This document shows, one piece after another, positions 37,179-51,100 of a stretch of 64,000 bases of DNA (its first letter is position 1; each line of letters starts with the position of its first letter). Below the pieces are notes generated by a model. That model searched no databases, was not told the DNA's origin, and saw nothing but the letters and a program-made list of their open reading frames with translations. The stretch lies in assembly GCF_910592395.1 (NCBI RefSeq), contig NC_088309.1:28770599-28834598 (forward strand), given 5' to 3'. Source of the stretch: Lineus longissimus. Taxonomy: Eukaryota > Nemertea > Pilidiophora > Heteronemertea > Lineidae. A program made the position numbers and the translations under genes.

Positions 37179-38305
37179 GCCACAATGACAGGGTTGAACT
37201 TGTGGCTGCAGCCCAATGCCTCTGGAAGCTGAGTACCAGGCTGTAGATTGCTGCCATTACAGCTCGTCTTTTCAACACATTTGGAAGCGACTTCGAGAAG
37301 AAATGTAAGGGGTTGTGCTATAAAGATCCTCTCACTAAACAATATAATCTGGACAAATTGGCACTTCGTGATAAAACCATTTGTGTTAAGAAACAATACA
37401 CATAAATTTGCAAAAATTGATAAACAAAAGAAAACCTTCGATGTACTTGCATCATACAACATGCTTAACATCATAGTCCACCACTGCTGGTCTAACACTC
37501 AGTCTAATTCAATGAGGAGAGTTCACTGTAAATAAGGCAACTCCTCAGTGTCCGGCACTTTGACATGATTTTGTACGAAAAAGTAAGCTAAAGGCACAGC
37601 AGAATCATATCATTCTGTCAAACCAATCGGAAGAAGATAAACTGTTTGGAGGTATTGGAATGATTCAAGTTGAGAACCACTGGCTGAGCCACTCTGAGGC
37701 CCTCAACACTTGGCTCACCTCTCTGAGCTCAGCCATTGGCACCAATCAAGAGAAACTGTGTGGCCTATTGCTACAAGCATTTGGTCATTATCTAAGAGCT
37801 ATGATCAATTCTTCTGCAACACATTCATATATATCAGCAAAGATTACTTCTAAACCTAAAAATCATTTTATTCTCACTCTCGACTAACATTTCTGCACAC
37901 GAGGAAGCCTAAGTTGAACTGACCCTCTGTCAGGGTTGGCTCATTGTTTTATAATGGTCAGTCTTGAAGCGCCTGACAATGACATGATGGCTCAGTCTAA
38001 ACCTTGCACTGTAAGCCGTAGTTTTCGATTTGTGAAAAGTATTTCGTTCGAACAGACAGATGACCTCATCCTCACTCTACTTGATGAACAATATGAAATA
38101 TAAAAGCGATGTGTGACCCAATATTCACTGCTGTAATTGTTCGTAAAACTTAGCAGCTTCAATCCTGGCCTGGTCAATTATTCCAAAGTCCACAAGGCAG
38201 ACGCGATCCACAACAAATGGCTTGGACAACTCAGCACGAGTCTCACCCAATTCACCCAGGCAGGATGTTTAAAGTCTGTATGAATACGACGGTGGTCTGC
38301 ATCTT

Positions 38306-39115
38306 CTAGTCGTCCATATCTTGTACTGTCACACCTTCTTCATCCTGGTTATCTGAAATCAAAGATTCGACACATTCAGATTCATCAAACGTTCCAAGGG
38401 AAGCACAGACCAGAGTCAAATGATAAAGCTTTAGTTCAGAACAGAGAGGAACCCAAAGTCTACTTACGTTCATTCAAATCTGCCGTCCATAATGTCAGGT
38501 TGTCTTTGAGAAGCTGCATAATCAGAGTGGCGTCTTTATAATGTTCTGATCCCATACCCTCCATCTCGTTTATTGCATCATCGAACGCTACTTTGGCCAG
38601 TCGACAAGCCCGGTCAGGTTTATCCAAGATTTCATAGTAAAACACGGAGAAGTTGAGTGCCAAGCCAAGTCGGATGGGGTCAGTCGGAGGAAGGTCTAGG
38701 GCGGCCGTGTCGCTGGCTTCTTTATACGCCGTCAAACTATTCGATGCCATTTGCTTCCTGTTCTCACCCGTGGCAAACTCAGCGAGGTATCTGTAGTAAT
38801 CGCCCTTCCTGGAAAGAGAGCTAGAATCGTGAAAAAACTGGGGCCAAGTGCTTCCAAGATGTGAGCTTGTAGTGGCCGCAAATGTTCATTTCTAAAAGAA
38901 ACCCATTTCAAGTGTCACTGATCGCACTGGGTTCATACAATGGATTAACACCAACTCTGTATAGACAAGTATACATTGTACTAGAAGCACGGCAGTACTT
39001 ACATTTTCTGGTAGAACACCATTTGTTCTCCACCTTTGCTTTTGACCACAGGAATGAGGTTGTCATTGAGAAGACTTAGGATTTCGTTACATGTTGCTTC
39101 AAGGGTTTCCTCAAT
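38306..39115 (-). CDS. 14-3-3 C-terminal cassette 4 (distal)
   Basis: Exons A 39003-39115, B 38468-38808, tail 38306-38352; 254 aa with exons 1-2. Exon A begins [20 protein letters not shown]. Exon B has [40 protein letters not shown] and [13 protein letters not shown]; the arginine usual in QLLRDN is lysine here. The tail is [14 protein letters not shown]. This is the most compact cassette, with introns of about 195 and 115 bp. Confidence 0.93.
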
Positions 39116-42100
39116 CTGGAAAAGGCAAAGAAGTCCCATGGTTAAGAACAGGTCATTGGATAGTCCCCCTGGCAGTAAATGCAACTGTGATGAAGGTTTA
39201 CATTCATAGTTGTCAGGATACCAGTACCTTGGTAGCAGGTTGAGGTTTTCTTCAAGACGTCTACTACACACAGCCCCACAGTCCATGTGATAAACATGAC
39301 ACATCAGCTAGGCTAGCCAGATGACGGCTGGTACCAACGAGCTCTGGTTGGTCCACCATAGCCAGTTGCTCAATGAAGCACTGACCTGGTCCAGGACAAC
39401 CACAGTCACCTCATCTTCTCAGTGGCGTTTCTCATCAGGTCTGGTTTGGTCAGCAGATGTCAACTAAAGGGCTCGGATGAGTTCCAATGATAAATAACAA
39501 CAATTTTAAATTGATATTTTAATGGTAAAAGCAAGACATTCGTTTTATAAGTTGACCAATGACAACCTGACACAATTAAAATGCAACACAACTAAAGCTA
39601 ACATGTGACCAATAGATGGCAACACACGATTGAGAAGCATGAGAAGAGATTGCATGGCCAATGGTATATGGCTCTCACCTCATGAGAAGTTAGGAATAAC
39701 TACTTCAGTCAGTGTAAACAAATCAACCCTTCTCTACTCTCGTAACTAAACAATAGAGAGGAAATAGACACAAAATTTACATCATAAATTGCGCAATGAA
39801 ATTGATTGGTATGTCAGCTCATTGAATGGTACCTACACATTCGATTCACAAAAACAATCAGTGGAATGTTGGCTTATACAGTAAACAATATGGTCGTCTT
39901 CAACAAAGGAATTGTCATAGCAAGCTATGAATGAGGTATGCCTTTCAATCAGTGGACAGAGCTTGTCTTTCATACAAGTACTTCTGGGGCATGTCACTGG
40001 TTAGTTGGAACCTATCAGTTGCATCTTGAGTTTACAAATGGCTACAAATAAAGACTTCTTCCAATTCCAATTTATCATCACAATCATAATTCAATTTCAC
40101 ACAATAAGCAATATCTTCAATATTGTTTGTAATATTCCCTGCTAATCCCAGAGGGAACAGTTCTAACAACTAAGTCATCTCCCCATTTTCAATTAAAAAA
40201 TACAAGAAAAAACAAATTCAAATAAGTTACTTTGTGCATCATCACTTGAAACTCCGATAAAATGATATCTGAATCTGATATTTCGGTGTTTAACGAACGA
40301 AGTGCATGAATTCTAACCACTGAGAATGCTTGAATACAGTTCGGATTGTTCCAGCACACATAATGGCAGTGCCTGCATGACACTCTCGACATGGGCTGTT
40401 GTATTCTCAATGGTTTCCTGACAAATGGTGATCTGTTATTGATGAGCCGATGATTACTGGTCGCCTTCAACGTCCTGAAGTTGCTCGTCTTGATCATCCG
40501 CTGAAAGTCAAAACAGGAGAACACTCATTTTTTGGAAAAGGCATTCCCACAACTGCAGACATGACAGTTACATAAACATGGTCAATGTGATAAAAGTATC
40601 AAAGTGATGCAGAATACGACTCTAGGACGGAATCATCCAGGCCAGACCAAGTGATGTCTTGTCGTCCCCACCTGATCTCTGTCAGAGACCAGCCCAGGCC
40701 AGACCAAGTGATGTCTTGTGGTCACCATCTGATCTCTGTCAGAGACCAGCCCAGGCCAGACCAAGTGATGTCTTGTGGTCACCATCTGATCTCTGTCAGA
40801 GACCAGCCCAGGCCAGACCAAGTGATGTCTTGTGGTCACCATCTGATCTCTGTCAGAGACCAGCCCAGGCCAGACCAAGTGATGTCTTGTCGTCCCCACC
40901 TGATCTCTGTCAGAGACCAGCCCAGGCCAGACCAAGTGATGTCTTGTGGTCACCATCTGATCTCTGTCAGAGACCAGCCCAGGCCAGACCAAGTGATGTC
41001 TTGTCGTCCCCACCTGATCTCTGTCAGAGACCAGCCCAGGCCAGACCAAGTGATGTCTTGTGGTCACCATCTGATCTCTGTCAGAGACCAGCCCAGGCCA
41101 GACCAAGTGATGTCTTGTGGTCACCACCTGATCTCTGTCAGAGACCAGCCCAGGCCAGACCAAGTGATGTCTTGTGGTCACCACCTGATCTCTGTCAGAG
41201 ACCAGCCCAGGCCAGACCAAGTGATGTCTTGTCGTCCCCACCTGATCTCTGTCAGAGACCAGCCCAGGCCAGACCAAGTGATGTCTTGTGGTCACCATCT
41301 GATCTCTGTCAGAGACCAGCCCAGGCCAGACCAAGTGATGTCTTGTGGTCACCATCTGATCCCTGTCAGAGACCAGCCCAGGCCAGACCAAGTGATGTCT
41401 TGTGGTCACCACCTGATCTCTGTCAGAGACCAGCCCAGGCCAGACCAAGTGATGTCTTGTCGTCCCCACCTGATCTCTGTCAGAGACCAGCCCAGGCCAG
41501 ACCAAGTGATGTCTTGTGGTCACCATCTGATCTCTGTCAGAGACCAGCCCAGGCCAGACCAAGTGATGTCTTGTCGTCCCCATCTGATCCCTGTCAGAGA
41601 CCAGCCCAGGCCAGACCAAGTGATGTCTTGTCGTCCCCATCTGATCCCTGTCAGAGACCAGCCCAGGCCAGACCAAGTGATGTCTTGTCGTCCCCATCTG
41701 ATCCCTGTCAGAGACCAGCCCAGGCCAGACCAAGTGATGTCTTGTCGTCCCCATCTGATCCCTGTCAGAGACCAGCCCAGGCCAGACCAAGTGATGTCTT
41801 GTCGTCCCCACCTGATCTCTGTCAGAGACCAGCCCAGGCCAGACCAAGTGATGTCTTGTGGTCACCATCTGATCTCTGTCAGAGACCAGCCCAGGCCAGA
41901 CCAAGTGATGTCTTGTGGTCACCATCTGATCCCTGTCAGAGACCAGCCCAGGCCAGACCAAGTGATGTCTTGTGGTCACCATCTGATCCCTGTCAGAGAC
42001 CAGCCCAGGCCAGACCAAGTGATGTCTTGTGGTCACCATCTGATCTCTGTCAGAGACCAGCCCAGGCCAGACCAAGTGATGCCTTGTCGTCACCACAACT

Positions 42101-45100
42101 AACTGGAACATCTGTAAGCTTACTGTTTGGCAAATCGGACATCCAGAGTGTCAGATTATCTCGAAGCAACTGCATAATGAGTGTGGAATCCTTGTAGCTA
42201 TCTTCATGTAATCCCTCCAGCTCGGTAATCGCTGCATCAAACGCCGTCTTGGCCAGTTTACACGCATGCCGCGGTGAATTAAGAATCTCGTAGTAGAAGA
42301 CGGAGAAGTTCAGTGCCAAGCCGAGGCGGATTGGATTGGTCGGTGCGAGATAGGCCTGGGCACAAACGTCTGCTTCTCCATAAGCCTTTAAACTCGCCTC
42401 CGCAGCACTTTTCCTGGCTTCACCACTAGAGAACTCAGCCATGTAGCGATGATAATCTCCTAACCTGGAAAAGTAATCAAACACACCTCATCAGGCAAAC
42501 AGTCTCGAATGACTATTACAGCCGCTGCGAGAGGCACTGAAAGTCTCAGGACGAACATGAAATGGCCTACACCCAGTTATGGAGGCCGATACAACCAGGG
42601 AAGGAATGAGATCAGCAAATAATAATTCAAGATCGGTCATGGGCAAGGATGATCACTAGCGTTGTCTAGCTCAATGATCAGCAATGAGAAGTTCCATGGT
42701 GACACTCGTGTGACTTACATTTTTTTGTAGAAGACTTTGGCCTCACTTTGTTTTGTTGAATCAACTTCTGGTATGAGGAAATCAGTGAGTAAGGAGATGA
42801 TATCTTGGCACGTACTCTGCAGTTCCTTCTCAACCTGCAAAAGCCACAACCAAACAACATCAATACAAACATAGAGATACCTGGAGTATAATACAAGGGC
42901 AGGAGTTTGACCCTGGTGTCGAGGATGGCTATTCAGCACTGAGAGAGAACTGATCGCCTGAGACTCTACGGAGATCAACTTCAGGTCATATTCCCTCTCA
43001 TGTGACGTGCAAGTGGAGCTAGTGAAAGGCGCTGGCTTGCGAGGATGGCTGTCAGTCCATTGAAAGATAGATCACTGGGGGACACTGGGCAGATCTGCAG
43101 TTCACACTCCGAGCAACAGATCATTCTTATGGCGATATCTTTATGGAATGGGTGCAAGGGATTAGGGGTGAATGAAGTACGAGCTCATGTTCGGTCAAAC
43201 ACTACACCCAGCCACCTTGTGCACAACAATTGAGAAAACAGGAAATGCAGAAACGACCTCAGACAGACATCCGCATCACACCCGGGTAGCCAAGTATGTG
43301 CGACTGCAGTCATCATACTCCTGTGATCATGTAAGGCAGTAAGCTTTCCACAGAACCTGCCAAGGTATTTTCAGGAGTTTAGGCACACCAGCATTTCAGG
43401 ATGGATGGAATGTTTTGTATCATAGGACTTGGATGCTTCAACACGTCCATCCACTTGAAACCACAGAGTCTTCCCTGAAACTTCGCTACAGGGATCTGAG
43501 GATCAGCCTAAATGAAAAACAAGAGCCTTTAAGTTCAGACTTAAGATTTTAATGTTAAAAGCATGACATTGGTTTTACAAAGTTACATATCCCTGGATAC
43601 ACTACAAGATAATTGATTCACCATGTAGCTCATGTGAAATAAACAGAGAAGTATATAATGGAGATTGTTAGGCATCAACAGAAGAAACACAATTCACTGA
43701 CTACAGACAAAACCACTGATTCTACCTTAGAAAGTATGATGATTAAGAAGAACATTTAATCTGGTACAATCAAACTTTCACCTGATTTCTTCATAATAGT
43801 GATATCAGACTAAGTGTTAACCAGACCGGTTATAAGTTAAGTCCTACATTACTTGAAGCTCTCAGCTCTAAAAGCCTACACCTATAAATAGCCACTTTAC
43901 ACAATAGTGACCTTGTAAAAATGGCAGCATTGGCCACACTTAGACTGAACCTACCACATCTGCTGACCCCATCTTACTGCTGATGATAACTATGTTCAAG
44001 GGAAAACCAAGCCCAGGGAAGATGGTTTCTGATGATGTCGAATCTTTTCCTGGAGCCTACTCAAAAAACACGAAACTACATCTGATTCCAGTTTTTTACT
44101 CAAGAGGGAGTTCATTTCTCGATGTTTTCTTACGAAACATTGGGTTTACACGTTCAAAACGTTATTACAATCCACGTAAGACACAGAGGAACAAGTTGGG
44201 TGCACTAGGGTACTCTGTTAGCATGCAGGCTGATAAAGAAACATGTTCCTTAACTTAACAGTATAACAATATTCATCCAAGCCAAGTGAGTTACTCGGAC
44301 AAAGTGAGAAACCAAAATCATCAGGTTGGGAGCCAATCTTTTGACTGGAGTGATTTCCACACTACAAACATTGAAACAAGCACAGTTATTGAAAACCATG
44401 AAAGATCTTAATAATATGTTCACTTGAGAGGTCCCCTTCCACTTTGCACTCTAGTGACACTGGACTGACCTAACGTACATCTCCTACAACCGTCAGATTG
44501 CTCTTGACAGCGCTGCCAACGACTCCTATGGGGCAGATAAGATGGGTGTGGTTACACGGATCACAGAACATGGTGAGAAATGCTACTGGCATGCGCACCA
44601 CATACTACACATACACTGTTTATCTCCAATCAGATTGAGAGCCTTATTTAAATATTGTACATATACAAACGTCCATTGGCTTGCACAAGTGCAAACCGAC
44701 AGCATACTACATCCAAAGGTACATATCAGACAAGGGAATTCTCACCACAAATGCAAACTGATATGTTGAATAGTATCGAGGTATGCTTTTACCTTTAAGG
44801 GCATGAAAAATACTGATTTCTCTTCTCAATGTGGGCAGATAGCAGATTTTCAAAACATCACCCCATTCATCATTGAAACTGTCAATTTTTAAACATAATG
44901 TCATCAAGAAGGTTCATTTGTTTTCAAAGAGAGAATGTTGTTGTTAAAGGATAAAGGCTCTACCTGATCAATGACATGTAATGGTTAGGTTCTGTGAGGA
45001 TTCCTGGTGACGTGAGAATGTTCCTTGTCTGACAACATAATAATGTTCATGTTATGATCCAATTAACTGGTCCACAAACCAAGTAATATGCCAATAATGA

Positions 45101-48100
45101 AAAACATTACACATTCTCATTCTAAATGATATTAAAGCACTTGGAGAATAAAAGATGAAGTGAACCGGACTGAGCTGTCCACACTTGGCCTAGAATCAGA
45201 ATGGTCCTTTTTGGTGTTGTTCAGAGCAGTAGACAAAGCAAGGCTCGGTCTTCAAGCAGTTATCATTGCGACAACATCTACTGGACTGAAGAAGTTAAAG
45301 GCCTACGACCTAGAATCTCCAACATGATTGAAAGAGCAACATGACTTGGGTGTTGGTGCCACTGGACTTATCTTCACCCCAAGCGACAGCTCAACTCACT
45401 TGGAAGCCTTATACGACAGAGACAGGGTTGATAACGACCAGGGCCCAGTATCATAAAATGTCAATGTGACGTCGATAGTCATAACTTCTACTTATGCTCT
45501 ACATCAATAAACTTGAAATAAACACTTCCCCGGAATGAGCATACCCAGAAGTTTTGGGTGGAAATGAAGTTTTATGAGACCGACCCATAACACTGATGAA
45601 TCAAGTTCTTCAGTGTTTATGAACACTTATCTCTTCTGAACACCAATGCTCCTTGGATTATGATACCAACTTACCATACGGAGCAATCAGAGCGAGTGAA
45701 TTCTAGAAGAGAATCTTACCAGATAGTCTCCATGGTCTGGCATCAACCTATTATACACCTAAATGATTCCAGTGTAAAAACAACCATTAATATTACACAC
45801 TTGAAATTGTTAAAGCTACCTCGGCCCTCCATGAAATTGTGGCGAAGGTGTTTTACCCATGATGCCTCATCCTTACTCAAATGTGATGCTCACTACCACC
45901 ATGTCTATTCCAACACAAGAATAAGTTCACCCCCCCCCCCCAAGGCAGTTACACAAAAGAACTTGCCTACCCTGATACACCAAAACATCAACATTGAATC
46001 CAGCATTGGGGTGAGCACTTTAAAGTCAATGAATCCCAAGAACGCGGCTGGGCGCGATATTGATTGGGTTAAGTCTCTATACCCGCAATTTAACAAGGCA
46101 AATAACGGCGATATATGTCAGGATGGTATAGTGTTTTGAGAAGTCTTGTGGCACTTATACCATTACAGTCTCATAACAACCTAGGATGACGATCGACATC
46201 TCTCACGAAACCTCACAAGCCACAGTTTTGAATGATGATTTTCATAACCTACCGACATCACAAACCCAAAACACCTACTTTGATATAAATTCTACCCATC
46301 TTCTGCTCAATCTCCCAGGGTCAACTTATCAGGCTTATTAGTTAGCAAAATGACCGAGTTGGAGAATTATAGGATGTGTCCAAATGTGTTTCTCCTTCCT
46401 CTAGTCAAATAGATGATGCCAGGCTGGACACGGGCAAACTTGGCTTGAGAAAGTTTTGAAAGAGCGCGAGATCACATCCCATCATCATCTCACACATCCC
46501 ATCTCAGATGTAGAATAATCATATTAGAAATGTCAACAATAATTGACACGAACAACCAAATCTCTGCATTATATGCAAAATCATGACTATCTTGACTTTA
46601 TATTCATCTCCCTCTTACAATGTTTGGCTAACTTGACAAGGACTGAGGCCTCTCGCGTGCAAACTGGCTGCTTGAGGCCAAGCTGGATATTGGATATCTC
46701 AAACAGCAGCAACAGCAAGCAGAGACAGGCTGTTTACATAGGAAAGCTACTGATTACAATCCCACGGAAAGCATTGTATGGATCGGCTTTTAAAATTGGG
46801 CCTCTGGTGGATCCTACCCAATGATGACTCATCTAGGTCGCCTTCGAATGAATGGTAAAATACTGCATTAACTGATGCACTAGGAGAACATCTACCTGTG
46901 GTTCTGAAGGAGTGAATGACAAGCGATCTGTGCACAATCTCCTCTTAAAGTGGAGGCCCGGTTTAAAACAACTGATTATTATAACAGCTGAAAATGTATG
47001 CAACACAAGATGCATTGCCATTGCCAGTTAGGCTTTGCTTGCTGCATCAGTCATTGCCAAGTTAGCTGACTCAGTGCGTGATCAAGGCATGCTGGGGCTG
47101 ACCAATAGGTGAAATAAGCACGTTGGGTCCTCCTTCTTGGTCCTTATTTCTTGGGCTGGTAACGGACCATTACCATCCACTACACGGTGCCACTTTTATG
47201 AAGCCTCCTGTGATTCCTCTGCATCCTGGAGTTCCACCTTTGTTGCTTCATTCTCTGCAAATTGAAGCAAAGTCTTTATTGCAGTGGGTCAACAGCAGAC
47301 AAACCAGGCCATGCAACTAAAAATTCTCATGATTACGAAATACTATTAAAGTACAAATTGCAGAAAAGGAAACAAGAAGTCCATGGAGAGGGCTATTTCA
47401 TCCAGCTTCCCGAGTTGTCAGGAAGCAATCATTGTGATTTGACCCAGTTGATACTGCTGAAAGATGAATGAAGATTGTGAATGAGCTTTACAAACAGCCT
47501 CAAGTCAACTTGATTTGACCGGTCTCTAATCAACTTGAAAAGACGTGCCTCAAGTCAACTTGATTTGACCGGTCTCTAATCAACTTGAAAAGACGTGCCT
47601 CAAGTCAACTTGATTTGACCGGTCTCTAATCAACTTGAAAAGACGTGCCTCAAGTCAACTTGATTTGACCGGTCTCTAATCAACTTGAAAAGACGTGCCT
47701 CAATTAAACTTGATTTGACCGGTCTCTAATCAACTTGAAAAGACGTGCCTCAAGTCAACTTGAAGTGACTCAACAGGTTTCCGAGTTGTGATATCTTACC
47801 ACCATCTTGCATGTCTGTCGTCCAGAGTGTCAGATTATCTCGTAGCAGCTGCATGATGAGTGTGGAATCCTTGTAGCTTTCTTCACTCAACGTATCAAGC
47901 TCAGCTATCGCATCGTCGAAAGCAGCTTTTGCCAGTCGGCATGCACGATCAGGTGAGCTAAGGATTTCATAGTAAAATACTGAGAAATTCAAGGCTAAGC
48001 CCAACCGTATTGGGTGAGTTGGTGGCAATTCTTTTGTAGCTATATCACTGGCCTCTTTATAAGCACATAAGCTTCGTTCTGCTGCAGCCTTTCGGTCCTC

Positions 48101-51100
48101 GCCGGTCGCAAATTCAGCCAAGTATCGATGATAATCACCTTTCCTGAAGGAGAAGAGGAGGGAGTAATGAGACACGACTTGCTTCCTTTAGAGAGGTCAC
48201 CTACAGGAAACACACTGGCACTGTAGCAATATCCTCATGAGAGAACTTCAGAACCACTCTAATCAAAGGTAGTTCTCCATTCATCAATTTTAACTCCAAT
48301 TCATACAAGATTGTCAAACAAGGGCACTGCCAATGGAACAACCAGTTCATATGTTAACCACAAGAGGGCACTTCAGGCAGTCCTAAGATCACAGTGGTCC
48401 CATGTGAACATGGTGTGGCCTGCTGTGGACATGGACTTTGGTCAGGCATTTGCATAAATGAGGGAAGGAAACAATGCCCCACAAACCAACAAAAGAGCTT
48501 AGGGCTCTGTACAAGGGCATATGAATGGAGTGTTCTGTATAGACAGTGCAACAGCTGCTATGAATTGTCAACATGCTCATGATAGGCATTGTTATTTTGG
48601 GAAAACAAAGTCATACTACTTAGACCAGATTATACAGATAATCCAGATTGTGAAGCCGGTCATTGTTATCATGGCTAAGCCACAGTATAACCTCCATTAG
48701 TGGACACCTTGGAAAGCATGATGCCCTCTTTCAGTCACCAACTGTTCCATTCTATTTCTTCTCTTGTTATCTGGACACCCCTCAATTAAAGACAGCATTT
48801 CTCAGTTGCAAGGGTGTCTTATATACAGAGGTTCTACTCCCAGCACAGACTTGGAGTCTTGTCCAATCGCTCTAACCAGATGGACAAAGCTCACCCGCCC
48901 TCTGCACACATTCAACTTACATTTTCTGATAGAAGACTTGTTGTTCCCCTTTCGAGGCCGCAGTTAACAGATGATCCTCCAAAATCTTTATGATATCATT
49001 GCAGATATTTTTAAGTTCTTCTTCCACCTGAAAATCACAATTACAACCTGAACAGAGGAAATAATCCGTAGTACCTTATGCTTTATCTGAAATACTCTCG
49101 TTCAATCTTTTTTAAACAACAGTCATTATAATCTGGCGAGGACTGGTCTAAAGTACTGTCTGTCAAGACGGGAGGACACTGGGCTTGTTCAAGAAGGTCC
49201 AACCAAGAGACTGACACAGGACTCATTAGGAGAGGAACTGGCCATGATGGTAGTTATCTGGCTCCACCAGTACTTCCAAGGATCACACACCATTGTATAC
49301 TAGCTGGATTCTTCCCATTCCAATGCCACAAGTAGATGACCTAACTAAGCTGTTTGCTTTTTGTGTCTTCACGACTACTCAACATATAAATCCTTCTGAG
49401 GCCAGGTCCAATTTCAAGGTGCAAGGATTTCTACAGGCTCACAGGGCAAATATGCAACAGCTGACTGACCAAGTTACAGCTGGTGTCATAAGCAAGCAAC
49501 AGTACAACTTCTCAGGACACTGGCATCTACTCAACACTTGACAGTGCAGTGTCTGCTACTGGGTTTGAGGGAAACAGGAAGGCAAATTGTTGGATTTCAT
49601 AATCAAGAACATGACCTGGATTACAGGGAATAGCGCTCCTCTCCACAGTCAGGCTAGAAATAGGTCAGAAAGCATGTCATGAGAGCCAAAATTGGTCAAC
49701 ATAACTGACATCATATCTCTTCCCCACAATGCATTTGTGTGATCTTCGAGTGATAAACTTGTGACGGTTACATTATGCACAAGTGCAGAGCGTTAAAAGT
49801 ACTTCATAAGCGACTACAAAGCAGTTCTATCCCTATTTTGGTATGCACTACCAACACACAAGGCCAATGATCGTTATGTTCCTGATATCAAACAAGCCCA
49901 GCACCTATCCAACAGTCATATAGTCTGTAGATGACAATAACATCTGGCACACTTCTATGCAAAGGAATTTCCAAAACAGGGGTACTGTCCCTCGTTCTAT
50001 CATGACTCAATCCACTTTGTATCAAAAAAAATTGAACAAGAGTATTCACTAAAGAAAGTATTTAAAGAGATTCACGATACTGAGGACTGTAACAAAACAC
50101 ATCACAAGCTAAATTACAGCATGCAACTTGTAACACAACTTTGACTTGTAAACAGTTAAAAATGTGCAGCAAGCAAACTTGAGGAAAGCAAAGCATAAGC
50201 TACATAAAGCACTGAAGGTGAGGGCACAAGGAGGGGAGCCTGACTGGCAGGTCACTAATGATGAATCTGAATGAAACCAATGGGAGTGCATGTACCTACC
50301 ATTTAACAATCAGCATGCTAGCATCATCACACATACGACTCGAAAAATGTGCTGGTTGGTCATGTTGCCTGTCCATGGAAATGTGAGTGACGAGAGACGC
50401 GCTAAGCTTTAATGGAGGAGGTCATATCAGCTGGGAATAGGAAGGGCATCCATCTTTATGTTCAAATGACTTTCACCTGTTGTGTAACCCATTGCTTAGT
50501 CCTGGACCTACACGCGCAACTGTGATTGACTTTCTAACCAAAATCAATAAGACGATTGCACCTGGCTGGATTAACTAATCTCTTTAGTGAGTCAACATCA
50601 AAATCAAATGGTGTGGGGGAGAGGGGGCTTCCAAAAGCAAGACTCACATTGTACAAGGGCAAGGCTGGTGTAACTCGGTGATGTGACAAGTACTATTCAT
50701 TGAGCAATCTGAAGGCATAACCATCACAGCGTCTGCTCCCTGACCAAATACCAGCAAATCATATCAGACATGGTAGAGGGATAACTTATGTCCTTTACCA
50801 TGATGACAGGGCTTTGACAAACAAAACCATGACCCATAGCATCAGAACCTGTCTGATTTCATCTAACTTCCAAGCTGTTGAGCTCCCAAGGCCATGATTT
50901 ATTCTGACAAAAGGAGCAAGTTAACCAAGGATTACTTGTCAATGTTTTAAGTGCTAGTTTATATTCATATCTTTTATTATGGTAATTCTACTAGAAAATG
51001 AATTTAACTTACTTGCTCAATTGGTCATGGTGATGTCAGTTGAAACTTCTTATCGTCATAAATGTGAGAATCATCCGCGACATCTTGATGAAATTATATT

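Noticed and set aside
40633-42197. Open frames of 483-512 codons on both strands with a 20-residue repeat
   Set aside because: They arise because the 60-bp minisatellite period is divisible by three and stop-free in several frames. The array lies in an intron of 14-3-3 cassette 3.
45660-46139. 159-codon plus-strand frame
   Set aside because: No recognisable motif, opposite to the 14-3-3 transcript, and inside its presumed 3' UTR; judged to be chance.
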